DNA from: Cannabis sativa
Taxonomy: Eukaryota; Streptophyta; Magnoliopsida; Rosales; Cannabaceae
DNA: 64,000 nt
Direction of reading: 5' to 3'
Assembly (NCBI RefSeq): GCF_029168945.1
Contig: NC_083605.1
Span: forward strand, 5,277,280 to 5,341,279
Part shown: positions 55,412 through 64,000 of the stretch, piece by piece
How the letters are laid out: every line of letters begins with the position of its first letter
How positions within the stretch are numbered: the stretch's first letter is position 1
Notes under the pieces: generated by a model
The model's input: the letters and a program-made list of their open reading frames with translations, nothing else
Told to the model about the DNA's origin: nothing
The model's database searches: none
Translations under genes and position numbers: made by a program

Positions 55412-56879
55412 GTTAGCCCAAGATATGTTTCCAAGAGGGGGGGTGAATTGGAAACTTAAACTAATTTCGGAAAATTAAAACTTTTAACACAAAATTATGC
55501 AATTAGTCAATTAATCAAGTAAAAGCAAGTAGTATGGCAAGAAATATATTGAGACAAATAATTAAACTTGTAAAGTAAAGAGTTTAAGGATTAGAAAATG
55601 CAAACTCTCGACTTTTACAAGGTTCGGTAGAACTATGCCACCTACGTCCTTGGTCTTCAAAGCTATGGACCTAGCTTTGAGTTCCAATATCGAGCCAAGT
55701 TAACGGGCTTGACTAACCCTTACAACCGGGAAATTTTCACCAAGGTATTTCCAAACCTCTTACAATAGTTTCGCACCCCCGAGGACTATTAACCTCTTTC
55801 TCGGATTGTTAAAGTGCCAATCTCACTATTATCGGGTTGTTTACAAAACCGGTGCCAACCTCACCTCAACCACAATATGGAAATGTGTTTGATATACAAG
55901 CTAAACTCACTCTAGAAATATGATGATACAATGGAAACCTAGAGTGAAAAGCTAGCACACTTAAGATGAATAAAATCAAATTTTGGCTCAAAGTGTGTGA
56001 AATGTGTTGGTTTGGATTTCAAACTTAGAAGCTCCTTAATCTCACTTAGATAGGTTAGATATATGTAATAAATGCTCAACCAACATAATTTTTTGAGTGA
56101 AAAGCAAGTTTATATAGTGTAGGAACAAAAACTAGCCGTTTATAGCCGTTAGCACATTTTTCAAAAAGAATCCTGGGAAAAACGGACTACCTATTTTAAA
56201 ACGGACTACCTTTCTGCGAAAAATGGACTACCTATTTTAAATAGGTAGGCCGAAAATCAGGCAGGTTCAAAACTTGCATTTTTTGGCACTAAAACGTGCA
56301 TAACTCTTTACTCGATTATCCGATTTCAAAAATTCCAATTTTGTTCTCTTAGTTAAACAAAATGTGATTTATAAATTCACTCAAAAAAAATTTTGGACTA
56401 TCATGTGAGAAAACTTGTTGCACAAGTTAGTGAATGGGCCAAAATTTAAATTTATAAAACTTTGTGTGCTATGCAAATCACTTTAACAAGACTAAAGTAA
56501 ATTTATACCATTTGATTTTGAGTAGTCTTGATGTAGATGAGCCTCCTAGCTTGATTTGCATGTTTTTGATCCCATGTTGACTTTTCTCGAGAGTTGACTC
56601 TTGACTTTGACTTTGACTTTGACTTTCGGGTTGACTTTTGACTTTGGCCTTTTGAAGACCTCTTTTGAATAGGGTCTTGAGTTGTTGATCTCTTGATGAA
56701 TCTTTTGCTCTTGATATGCTTGTTGAATCCATTTAGGGTTGCTTTAAAAAGTTTGGTAAAAATACCAATTTATTTATTTTCTCTTTTAATTTTGCTACAA
56801 AATCAACAAATCATTAATAACAAATAATAATCAATTTGTTAATCATCAAAACAAGGAGATATAAAAGTTTGAGTTAACA
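55412..56879 (-). repeat. 3' LTR of the SIRE-like element
   Basis: 1468 bp, TGTTAGCCC to GAGTTAACA on the plus strand. Contains a run of tttgac units (about 56588-56650) and repeats of cggactacctattttaaa near 56180-56245. Confidence 0.85.
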
Positions 56880-57337
56880 ATCTCCCCCTTTTTGATGATA
56901 TCAAATATTTGATTATTTTGAAAGGGAAAGAAAAATTTAAATAATGTATATTGGATTAGCTCCCCCTTAATGTGTGCAAGAAAAAAAATACCTTTTAATT
57001 TTACCTTGCATGTATTACTCCCCCTCAATTTTTACTTATGATTAAAAGATTAGATACAAAAAAAAAATTGAGGTTATGCCAAAAAAAAATAATCAATAGA
57101 TATTTTCTCCCCCTTTTGATTCATCAAAAAGGGTGGCAATGAATTCACAAAATATAGAAAAAAAAAATAAAAACAAAGCAACATTACCCATGCATTAAAA
57201 CAAAGTCATATCATCCAAAATAACATGCAACACACAAAAAAAAACATAAAAAAAAAGACCAAATAACACAAAGTCAAGAGGCATGAAGCCTTTGCACACA
57301 ACCAAAAACAAAATAAAAAAAAAAAATATGCAAGAAA
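56880..57337 (-). other. SIRE 3' untranslated region with several polypurine tracts
   Basis: On the minus strand AAAAAGGGGGAGAT abuts the LTR (PPT, 56881-56894). Further GGGGGAG-type tracts lie at about 56960, 57019 and 57107. No ORF. Confidence 0.7.
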
Positions 57338-58489
57338 CTAGTTTGGTGGAGGGCCAAAACGATCCATGTAAGCCCTCCATTGTGCCATCTCATCTTGAAC
57401 ATTTTCAAATCCTTGGACCATGTCACTCCTCATGGTGTTGATATCATTCCTTAAAGTTTGAAATTGAGTGTCAAGAGATGTGTGAAGTTGAGCAAAAGCC
57501 TCTTCAATATTGAATTGAGGCATGGGAGGCGCTTGAGGATTGTCTTCTTCTTCATCTTCCTCTTCTTCTTCTTCTTCACTAGCACTAGGAATTGCTTGGC
57601 CCCCTCCTTGAGCTTGGGAATCTTGCTTGGTGTAAATCCATCTTTCTTCATCGGTATCGAATTTGTAGGACATACCCTTGATAGTGATTTCCCCTAAAAT
57701 ATCGGAATCCTTAAATTCTAGCACTTCGGTTTCATCATTGGTAGGAATGCCTAGAAGAGGAAATAGGTAACTAAGAAGGGCACCAAAGGGTAAGGCCTTT
57801 TTTTGTCTAGGCTTAAACACTTCATTAATGGTTCGAATTATAAGATAGCCTAAGTTTATACTCTTACTTTGGACAATGATATTGAAAAGGAGAATTTGGT
57901 CAAGAGCACTAACGCTATCTTTATGGCCCTTCCTAGGTACTATATTGTTGCAAATAAAGGAGTGGATGAGTTTTCCTTGAAGAGTAAGGTTATGGCATTT
58001 TGGTTTGTCAAGGATATCTTCTCCTACACAAACTATACTAGTAAATGAGGCATGGTTATAGTAGGCATCATTCTTAAGTTTAGGCCTAGGATCAAGTAAA
58101 AGACCTTCATTAGGGGCATTTAGGAGTTCATTTAAGGAATCAACGGTGATAGTAAATCTAACTCCTTTAAGAGTTCCCTTAATGCAATAAGGATCACTAG
58201 CAATTTCAATGCAAGCAAAGAAAGCCCTCACTAGCCTAGGATAGATATAAGTGTTAATTCCTATCAAAGTTTCCCAACCCATTTCTTCAAAAAGAGTGCT
58301 AAAATTAATAAAGTTAAGGGCATCCAAATCACATTTCTTACCAATGAGTATGTCCCTCTTTGAGAAATCCTCTTGAAATTTTCTTGCCCATTTTCCATGG
58401 GAGAAGAGTTCATGCCTAGCCTTGCTCCTTAGCTCTTCTTGTTGCATGGAAGTTCTTGTCCTCTTTCCTTGTCTTGATGATGAAGCCAT
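57338..58489 (-). CDS. Env-like / plant transposon protein-like ORF of the SIRE-like element
   Basis: 383 residues, intact, in the place where SIRE elements carry their env-like ORF. Residues about 45-240 resemble the domain annotated as putative plant transposon protein (L-V-R-A-F-F-A, G-T-L-K-G-V-R-F-T-I, L-N-E-L-L-N-A-P-N-E-G). An acidic run of glutamates lies near residues 305-320, then a coiled-coil-like end. I see no signal peptide or clear membrane segment, so a true envelope role is doubtful. Confidence 0.75.
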   Translation of the reverse strand: MASSSRQGKRTRTSMQQEELRSKARHELFSHGKWARKFQEDFSKRDILIGKKCDLDALNFINFSTLFEEMGWETLIGINTYIYPRLVRAFFACIEIASDPYCIKGTLKGVRFTITVDSLNELLNAPNEGLLLDPRPKLKNDAYYNHASFTSIVCVGEDILDKPKCHNLTLQGKLIHSFICNNIVPRKGHKDSVSALDQILLFNIIVQSKSINLGYLIIRTINEVFKPRQKKALPFGALLSYLFPLLGIPTNDETEVLEFKDSDILGEITIKGMSYKFDTDEERWIYTKQDSQAQGGGQAIPSASEEEEEEEDEEEDNPQAPPMPQFNIEEAFAQLHTSLDTQFQTLRNDINTMRSDMVQGFENVQDEMAQWRAYMDRFGPPPN

Positions 58490-59441
58490 GGAAGATAATT
58501 GATTTTGGAGAGAGGTAGGATTTTGAAAAGAGAAAAGAGGGATTAGGTTTTGGTAAGAGAAATGTTGATAGAAGAGGGTAGGAGAAATTTGTCAAATAGG
58601 GTTAGGAAATCAGAAATGGGGTTAGAAAAAGGTTTGGAATGGTTTTATGGAGAGAAAACCGAGTTTGGAAAGACCAAAAGGCCCATGCCCACGGTTCCTG
58701 TAGAAAACGGTAGTCTGTTTTCTTTGGTACTGGGAAAAACGGCCTGCCGTTTTCTCAGCACAGTGGGCCAAAAAGGGGCCTAACTTGGGTTGTAAAAATC
58801 CGTTTGACCTCAAATCTTTTCTAATAGCTGAAATATGATAAAATAAAAATGCTCAAACAAAAAAAAACTAAAAAATGATGAAAAATGACGATTTACGGTA
58901 AGCTTTTCGAAAATTGCCAAGAAAACTAGAACCTTACCAAAAATGAGTTTTATGCAACGAAATTGAAAAATTCTTTTTCCAGCAGTTTTATAAGTGAAAT
59001 GTGAGGTGTACAAACTTACGGAATCGAAAAATGTTGAAAAATGAGAAAGTTTGGCGAAAAACACTCTTTTAGGCCTAAAAATCTAAAAATTCAACAAGTG
59101 AGGTACCAAAAATTTGTTTCATGCAAATTTCAATCAAAGCAAACCTATAGGAATACTAAATACACTCTATTTCACATATTCAAGCATATAGACACATAAG
59201 AAAATCAAATATGCAAAAATTCACATGTTCACTTGTTTAAAAACAAGTCCAAAGTTCACCAAAAATCCACATTTTGACCTATAATTTTAAGTTTTTCAAC
59301 AAGGATAGTTCATATAGGTCAAGTATCAATAAATTTTCACATCTATGCATATAAATCTCATTAATATCATATTTGGAACAATTATGCATAAATAAGTGAG
59401 TAAAGAGACATGAATTTTTTTTTTTTTATAGCTAACAAACC
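58490..59441 (-). other. Spacer between SIRE pol and the env-like ORF
   Basis: About 950 bp, AT-rich, no ORF of note. Short palindromic aaaacgg/ccgttttc motifs near 58715-58757. Confidence 0.6.
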
Positions 59442-61601
59442 TTATATTTCATTTAGGTTGGTCATTCCTAGCTCTCTTCTAATGAAACTAAATCTCTCAT
59501 CACTAAGAGGCTTGGTGAATATATCCGCTAATTGGAATTCGGTGCTTACAAAGTCTAGCATAATATCACCTCTTTGGATATGATCTCTAAGGAAGTGGTG
59601 CCTTATTTCAATATGCTTGGCTCTAGAATGCAATATTGGATTCTTAGAGAGGTTAATGGCACTAGTGTTATCACATTTTATGGGTGTACACTCAAAATCA
59701 ATATCAAAATCCTTAAGAGTTTGTTTCATCCAAAGTATTTGTGCACAACAACTACCCGCGGCTATATATTCGGCTTCGGTTGTGGATAGAGCTACCGAGT
59801 TTTGTTTCTTGCTAAACCATGACACTAAGGAATTTTCTAAAAAGTGACAAGTTCCACTAGTACTTTTTCTATCCGTCTTGCAACCGGCAAAGTCGGCATC
59901 CGAGTAGCTAACTATTTCAAAGTTTGAGTTCTTGGGGTACCAAAGTCCTAGATTCATTGTGCCTATCAAGTATCTAAATATTCTTTTAACGGCACTTAAG
60001 TGGGATTCTTTAGGACAAGATTGGTACCTAGCACAAAGACCAACACTAAACAAAATATCCGGTCTACTAGCGGTTAAATATAATAAAGAGCCAATCATAC
60101 CTCGATACTTGGTGATGTCCACATTCTTACCGCTTTCATCTTTGTCCATCTTTATGGATGTGCTCATGGGTGTATTCATGGACTTTGCATTTGCCAAGTC
60201 AAACTTTTGAAGAAGATCCTTGATGTACTTAGTTTGACCTATGAATATGCCATCCTTTTGTTGCTTGATTTGAAGTCCAAGAAAAAAGTTGAGTTCTCCC
60301 ATCATGCTCATCTCAAACTCACTATGCATACACTTAGAAAATTCTTCACAAAGAGCATCATTAGTAGCACCAAAAATAATATCATCAACATAAATTTGTA
60401 CTATAATAATGTCTTTGGATTTTCTTTTTATAAAAAGTGTATTATCCGCTTTACCCATTGAAAAACCATTTGAAATAAGAAAAGTGCTTAATCTTTCATA
60501 CCAAGCTCTAGGAGCTTGCTTTAAACCATATAAAGCCTTTTTCAATTTGTAAACATGGTTAGGGTATTTATGATTTTGAAAACCGGGTGGTTGAGAGACA
60601 TAAACCTCTTCCATAATGTACCCATTTAAGAATGCACTTTTTACATCCATTTGATACAAGATAAAATTCTTGTGGCATGCAAAAGCTAACAACATTCTAA
60701 TGGATTCAAGTCTTGCTACCGGGGCAAAGGTTTCCTCATAATCAATTCCTTCTTCTTGATTGTAACCTTGAGCCACTAATCTAGCCTTGTTACGCACAAT
60801 GACCCCATGCTCATCTACCTTATTTCTATAGACCCATTTTGTTCCAATCACCGATTGATGTGACGGTCTTGGAACTAACTCCCAAACATTATTTCTTATA
60901 AATTGATTTATTTCTTCTTGCATAGCTAGAAGCCAAAATTCATCAACTTCGGCCTCTTTAAAATTCTTTGGTTCAATTTGAGAAATAAAAGCAATGAAAT
61001 TACACAAGTTTCTAAGGGAGTTTCTAGTAGTGACACCTTGAGAAGGATCACCTAGAATTTGGTCTATAGGATGAGCACTTTTGAATTTCCACTCATGTGG
61101 AAGGTTAGAGTTCATACCTTGGCTTTCATTTACCTTTTCCACGGGTGGTTCCTCTTTGGGAGTTTGTGAAGGAGCATTGGAAGTCTCTCCAATTTCGAGA
61201 TTTTGAACCTCATCTCCCAAACCTACAACATCATCATCTAAATTTTTGCTTGTAGGTGGGTTAGTCTCATCAAAAGCAACATGAATAGATTCTTCAACAA
61301 CATTAGTTCTTTTGTTATAAATTCTATAAGCTTTACTATGTGTTGAATACCCTATAAAAATTCCAACATCGGATTTCGCATCAAATTTTCCAAGGTTGTC
61401 CTTGGTGTTTAAAATGTAACATTTGCATCCAAAAACTTTAAAATAGCCAATGTTGGGTTTTCTTCCTTTCCAAAGCTCATAAGGGGTTTTATTCATGTTG
61501 GGCCTAATGAAAACACGATTCAAAATATAACAAGAAGTATTGACGGCCTCGGCCCAAAAATATTTTGGTAATGAAATTTCATTTAGCATTGACCTAGCCA
61601 T
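59442..61601 (-). CDS. SIRE integrase C-terminus, reverse transcriptase and RNase H
   Basis: 719 residues without a stop. The integrase end (L-N-R-V and [15 protein letters not shown]) occupies residues 1-120. After a linker the RT begins near 230 ([18 protein letters not shown]). The catalytic [10 protein letters not shown] lies near 400. RNase H follows ([26 protein letters not shown]) and ends with A-D-I-F-T-K-P-L. All key RT and RNase H residues I can see are kept. It is really the downstream part of the gag-pol frame, cut off by a frameshift near 61695. Confidence 0.88.
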   Translation of the reverse strand: MARSMLNEISLPKYFWAEAVNTSCYILNRVFIRPNMNKTPYELWKGRKPNIGYFKVFGCKCYILNTKDNLGKFDAKSDVGIFIGYSTHSKAYRIYNKRTNVVEESIHVAFDETNPPTSKNLDDDVVGLGDEVQNLEIGETSNAPSQTPKEEPPVEKVNESQGMNSNLPHEWKFKSAHPIDQILGDPSQGVTTRNSLRNLCNFIAFISQIEPKNFKEAEVDEFWLLAMQEEINQFIRNNVWELVPRPSHQSVIGTKWVYRNKVDEHGVIVRNKARLVAQGYNQEEGIDYEETFAPVARLESIRMLLAFACHKNFILYQMDVKSAFLNGYIMEEVYVSQPPGFQNHKYPNHVYKLKKALYGLKQAPRAWYERLSTFLISNGFSMGKADNTLFIKRKSKDIIIVQIYVDDIIFGATNDALCEEFSKCMHSEFEMSMMGELNFFLGLQIKQQKDGIFIGQTKYIKDLLQKFDLANAKSMNTPMSTSIKMDKDESGKNVDITKYRGMIGSLLYLTASRPDILFSVGLCARYQSCPKESHLSAVKRIFRYLIGTMNLGLWYPKNSNFEIVSYSDADFAGCKTDRKSTSGTCHFLENSLVSWFSKKQNSVALSTTEAEYIAAGSCCAQILWMKQTLKDFDIDFECTPIKCDNTSAINLSKNPILHSRAKHIEIRHHFLRDHIQRGDIMLDFVSTEFQLADIFTKPLSDERFSFIRRELGMTNLNEI

Positions 61602-62506
61602 TTCTTGAATTGTTCTATTCTTCCTTTCGACGACTCCATTTTGTTGTGGAGTTCTTGGTGCCGAAAAGTTATGGTTAAAACCATGATCATCACAAACAAT
61701 TCTAAGGCATCATTGTCAAACTCACCACCATGGTCACTCCTAACGGAGGTAATAGAATATCCCTTTTCATTTTGCACATTTTTACAAAATTTGACAAAGT
61801 TTTCCAAAACATCACTTTTAAGAGTCAAGAAAATAACCCAAGTAAATCTTGAAAAATCATCAACAATTACAAATGCATAGTATTTACCACCAAGACTAGC
61901 AATTCTAGAAGGACCAAATAAATCTATATGAAGCAATTGCAAAGGTCTAGTAGTTGAAATTTCTTTCTTGGAATGAAAAGATGTTTTAATTTGTTTTCCA
62001 AATTGGCATGCATCACAAAGTTTATCTTTAACAAACGGAATAGATGACAAACCAATAACAAGATCTTTTCTAACCAATTTTGAAATAGAATCCATACTAG
62101 CATGTCCTAATCTTCTATGCCACAACCAAGAATTATCATTCATAACGGTTAAACATTTATTTTTACTATCAAAAGAATCAACATCAATAACATACACATT
62201 ATCCTTCCTTACTCCAAGGAAAATAACTTCATTGGTTGAAACATTTTCAATGGAGCATTTTGAGGATTCAAACACAACACGAAAACCTATATCACATAAT
62301 TGACTAATACTAAGCAAGTTATGTTTAAGATTATCAACAAGAAGCACATTTTTAATACATGGAGAGTATACGTTACCGATATCACCAATGCCCAAGATTT
62401 TTCCTTTTGAATTGTCTCCAAAAGTGACAAAGCCACTTTCCTTGCTTTTAAAGCTTGAAAATCTTGATGGATCACCGGTCATATGCTTTGAACATCCACT
62501 ATCCAA
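61583..62506 (-). pseudogene. SIRE protease and integrase N-terminus/core
   Basis: Starts at the protease D-S-G motif (W-F-L-D-S-G-C-S-K-H-M-T-G). GAG-pre-integrase follows (W-L-W-H-R-R-L-G-H-A, then C-D-A-C-Q-F-G-K). The integrase core has H-I-D-L-F-G-P and R-S-D-H-G-G-E-F. Just after the second catalytic aspartate the frame is lost (near 61695), so the glutamate of the triad is in the other frame. Confidence 0.85.
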
Positions 62507-62553
62507 GAACCATAAGCTTTGGCTCTTTCTTGTTGATTCCTACAAAAACAAGT

Positions 62554-63978
62554 TCATTTGTTGGCTTTTGGTACCCATATAACTTTGGGTCCATTCATGT
62601 TAGTTCTAGAACCCTTTGGTACCCATTTAGTCTTGCCTAGATATGCAAATTTCTTTACATGACAATAGGAAATAGTATGACCATCTCGGTTACAATATGT
62701 GCATGTAAAGTGAGGTAGACTAGATGATTTCACAAAAAAGTTTCTCAAAAATTTTTGTTTCTTACTAGGATCATAACCAATACCATTTTTTGAAAAACCA
62801 CATGATTGGTTTCCCACCATGAGATCATAGCCTTCCTTACCTCTAGTGAAGGTATATATGTCATTTTTTAGACTTCTCACATGGGCTTTCAAATCAATAA
62901 TTTCTTTCTTATGTGAAGCACATGTAGCACATTGAGATTTAAGCTATAAGTTCTTTTTCATTTATTTTCAAAATCTCAATTTCTTTTAAAAGCATGTTGG
63001 TCTTCTCTCTAAGGGTTTGGTTTTTAACAAGCAATTTACCAAAATCATCAAATAGTTCCTTAAATGAATTAGACAACTCATCATATGACATATCTAAGTT
63101 ATCATCATCATTTTCGCTATCACAATCATTTTGGTTAGAAATGCTTACCCCATCATCAAGTGCCATCATGCACATGTTTGCCACTTCATTCTTTCCTTCT
63201 TCTTCGGAGTCCTCTTCGTCACTATTGAGCCAATCCGCCAACATTGCCCTTCCTTTGTATTTGTTCTTCTTTCTCATTGGACAATCCATCTTCATATGTC
63301 CGGGCTTCTTGCACTCAAAGCAAATTGGTGGATCATCTTTGCTTTTTCTTTCTTTTGAGTCACTCCCTCTTTCTGGCTTCTTCCCAAAGTTCTTTTTGAA
63401 TTTCATGAACTTTTTGTATTTCTTAGAGAAGAGTGCCAAGTCCTCCATGTCACTACATAAGCTTTCCTCATCTTCTTCACTAATGGCATGGGAGGAGGAA
63501 GACTTGAATGCAATAGTCTTCTTTTTCTTCTCAACTTCCTCTTCTTCTTGGGCACTTTCATGAAAATTTCATGGTTCATGAGTGAGCCAATTAGTTCTTC
63601 CAAGGGAAGTGTTGAGAGATCCTTGGCTTCTTGAATGGCAACCACCTTTCCTTGATAAGCCTTGGTGAGACTTCTCAAAATCTTGGTCACCATATCCTTT
63701 TGAGTAAGTACCTTGCCAAGAGAGTTCAAACCATTAGTAATTGTAGTGAAGCGAGTATACATATTAGCAATGGTTTCATCCGATTTCATCTTAAAGTTCT
63801 CATATTGAGTGGAATAAATTTGAATTTTAGTTTCCTTCATAGCACTAGTTCCTTGATGAGTAACTTCAAGCATTTTCCACATATCATAAGCGGTAGAGGC
63901 TTGTTCAATATTTTTAAAAATATCTCTATCCAAACCACATATAAGAGCATATTTAGCTTTAGCATTTTTAGAAAGCAT
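62554..63978 (-). pseudogene. SIRE gag with frameshifts
   Basis: 63978-63566 is the UBN2-type gag (Y-D-M-W-K-M-L-E-V-T-H-Q-G-T, then M-Y-T-R-F-T-T-I-T-N-G-L). A frameshift near 63560 moves to the frame of 63448-62939, with zinc knuckle C-F-E-C-K-K-P-G-H-M-K-M-D-C and an acidic then coiled-coil region. Another near 62942 leads to 62892-62554 with a second CCHC box (C-T-Y-C-N-R-D-G-H-T-I-S-Y-C). Single-base insertions near 62566 (an A run) and 62512 separate gag from protease. Confidence 0.82.
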
Positions 63979-64000
63979 TTTCTTATCATTTTCATCATAT

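Larger units (their letters stand above)
55412..64000 (-). mobile_element. SIRE-like Ty1/copia element, 3' LTR to gag
   Basis: Read on the minus strand: gag (from beyond 64000), protease, integrase, RT, RNase H, an env-like ORF, polypurine tract and 3' LTR, the order of SIRE/Maximus elements. It inserted into the Tat element's antisense-ORF region. ataaa at 55407-55411 is one half of the expected target duplication. RT/RNase H and the env-like ORF are open; gag, protease and integrase carry frameshifts. Confidence 0.9.

Noticed and set aside
56588..56650. Minus-strand ORF with K-S-Q repeats
   Set aside because: It only reads through a tttgac simple repeat inside the SIRE LTR.
57338..58489. 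True viral envelope gene
   Set aside because: Location fits the env-like ORF of SIRE elements, but no signal peptide, membrane anchor or cleavage site is visible; it resembles the plant transposon protein domain instead.
62994..63563. 189-residue plus-strand ORF, serine-rich
   Set aside because: Mirror of the SIRE gag acidic and zinc-knuckle region on the minus strand, which has clear family motifs.

Overview
The window is nuclear DNA of a flowering plant, most likely a eudicot. It is AT-rich, contains intron-bearing genes with GT-AG splice sites, and is dominated by plant LTR retrotransposons (Ty1/copia of several types, Ty3/gypsy of Tat and Athila-like type), a LINE and many small DNA transposons. 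Nothing suggests a bacterial, organellar or viral contig. The species cannot be told from the sequence.

Only two host genes are visible, both cyclic nucleotide-gated channels (CNGC) and arranged tail to tail. The minus-strand gene (coding 25416-21299, seven coding exons, 713 residues by my splicing) is a complete CNGC1-type channel, with a probable 5'UTR intron, short upstream ORFs and a TATA box near 26331. The plus-strand paralogue (exons 4294-8163) keeps the same exon lengths for three exons. It lacks everything before the S4/S5 region inside this window and ends before the calmodulin-binding IQ segment. The 13 kb between them is almost entirely transposon.

Layout: 1-2945, 5' part of a minus-strand copia element (gag remnant, long leader, 5' LTR). 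3038-3980, a Mutator-like non-autonomous element with a 10-bp target duplication. 4294-8163, headless CNGC with MITEs in two introns. 8274-10487, MITEs and a 376-bp direct duplication separated by about 800 bp. 10488-14340, old repeat DNA split by a 2.3-kb Angela-like solo LTR that itself holds a MULE-type MITE. 14346-19326, a complete young TR-GAG type gypsy element (two 1199-bp LTRs, one gag-like ORF, no pol). 21299-26340, the intact CNGC. 28595-35525, an old decayed copia element split by an Angela-like LTR fragment. 36119-36774, a hAT-type element with a perfect 8-bp duplication. 39172-about 43965, a 5'-truncated LINE split by a 3.0-kb palindromic insertion made of two inverted gypsy LTRs. 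46735-47480, a long fold-back repeat. 47481-55411, a Tat-lineage gypsy element (LTR, gag, protease, RT, RNase H, integrase, antisense ORF) riddled with stops. 55412-64000, a minus-strand SIRE-like copia element (3' LTR, env-like ORF, RT/RNase H, integrase, protease, gag) inserted into the Tat element and running off the right edge.

The most unusual object is the palindromic LTR-LTR insertion at 40282-43325. It is bounded by a near-perfect 5-bp target duplication, and removing it rejoins the LINE reading frame. It therefore appears to have integrated as a cDNA with U3 termini at both ends and almost no internal domain.
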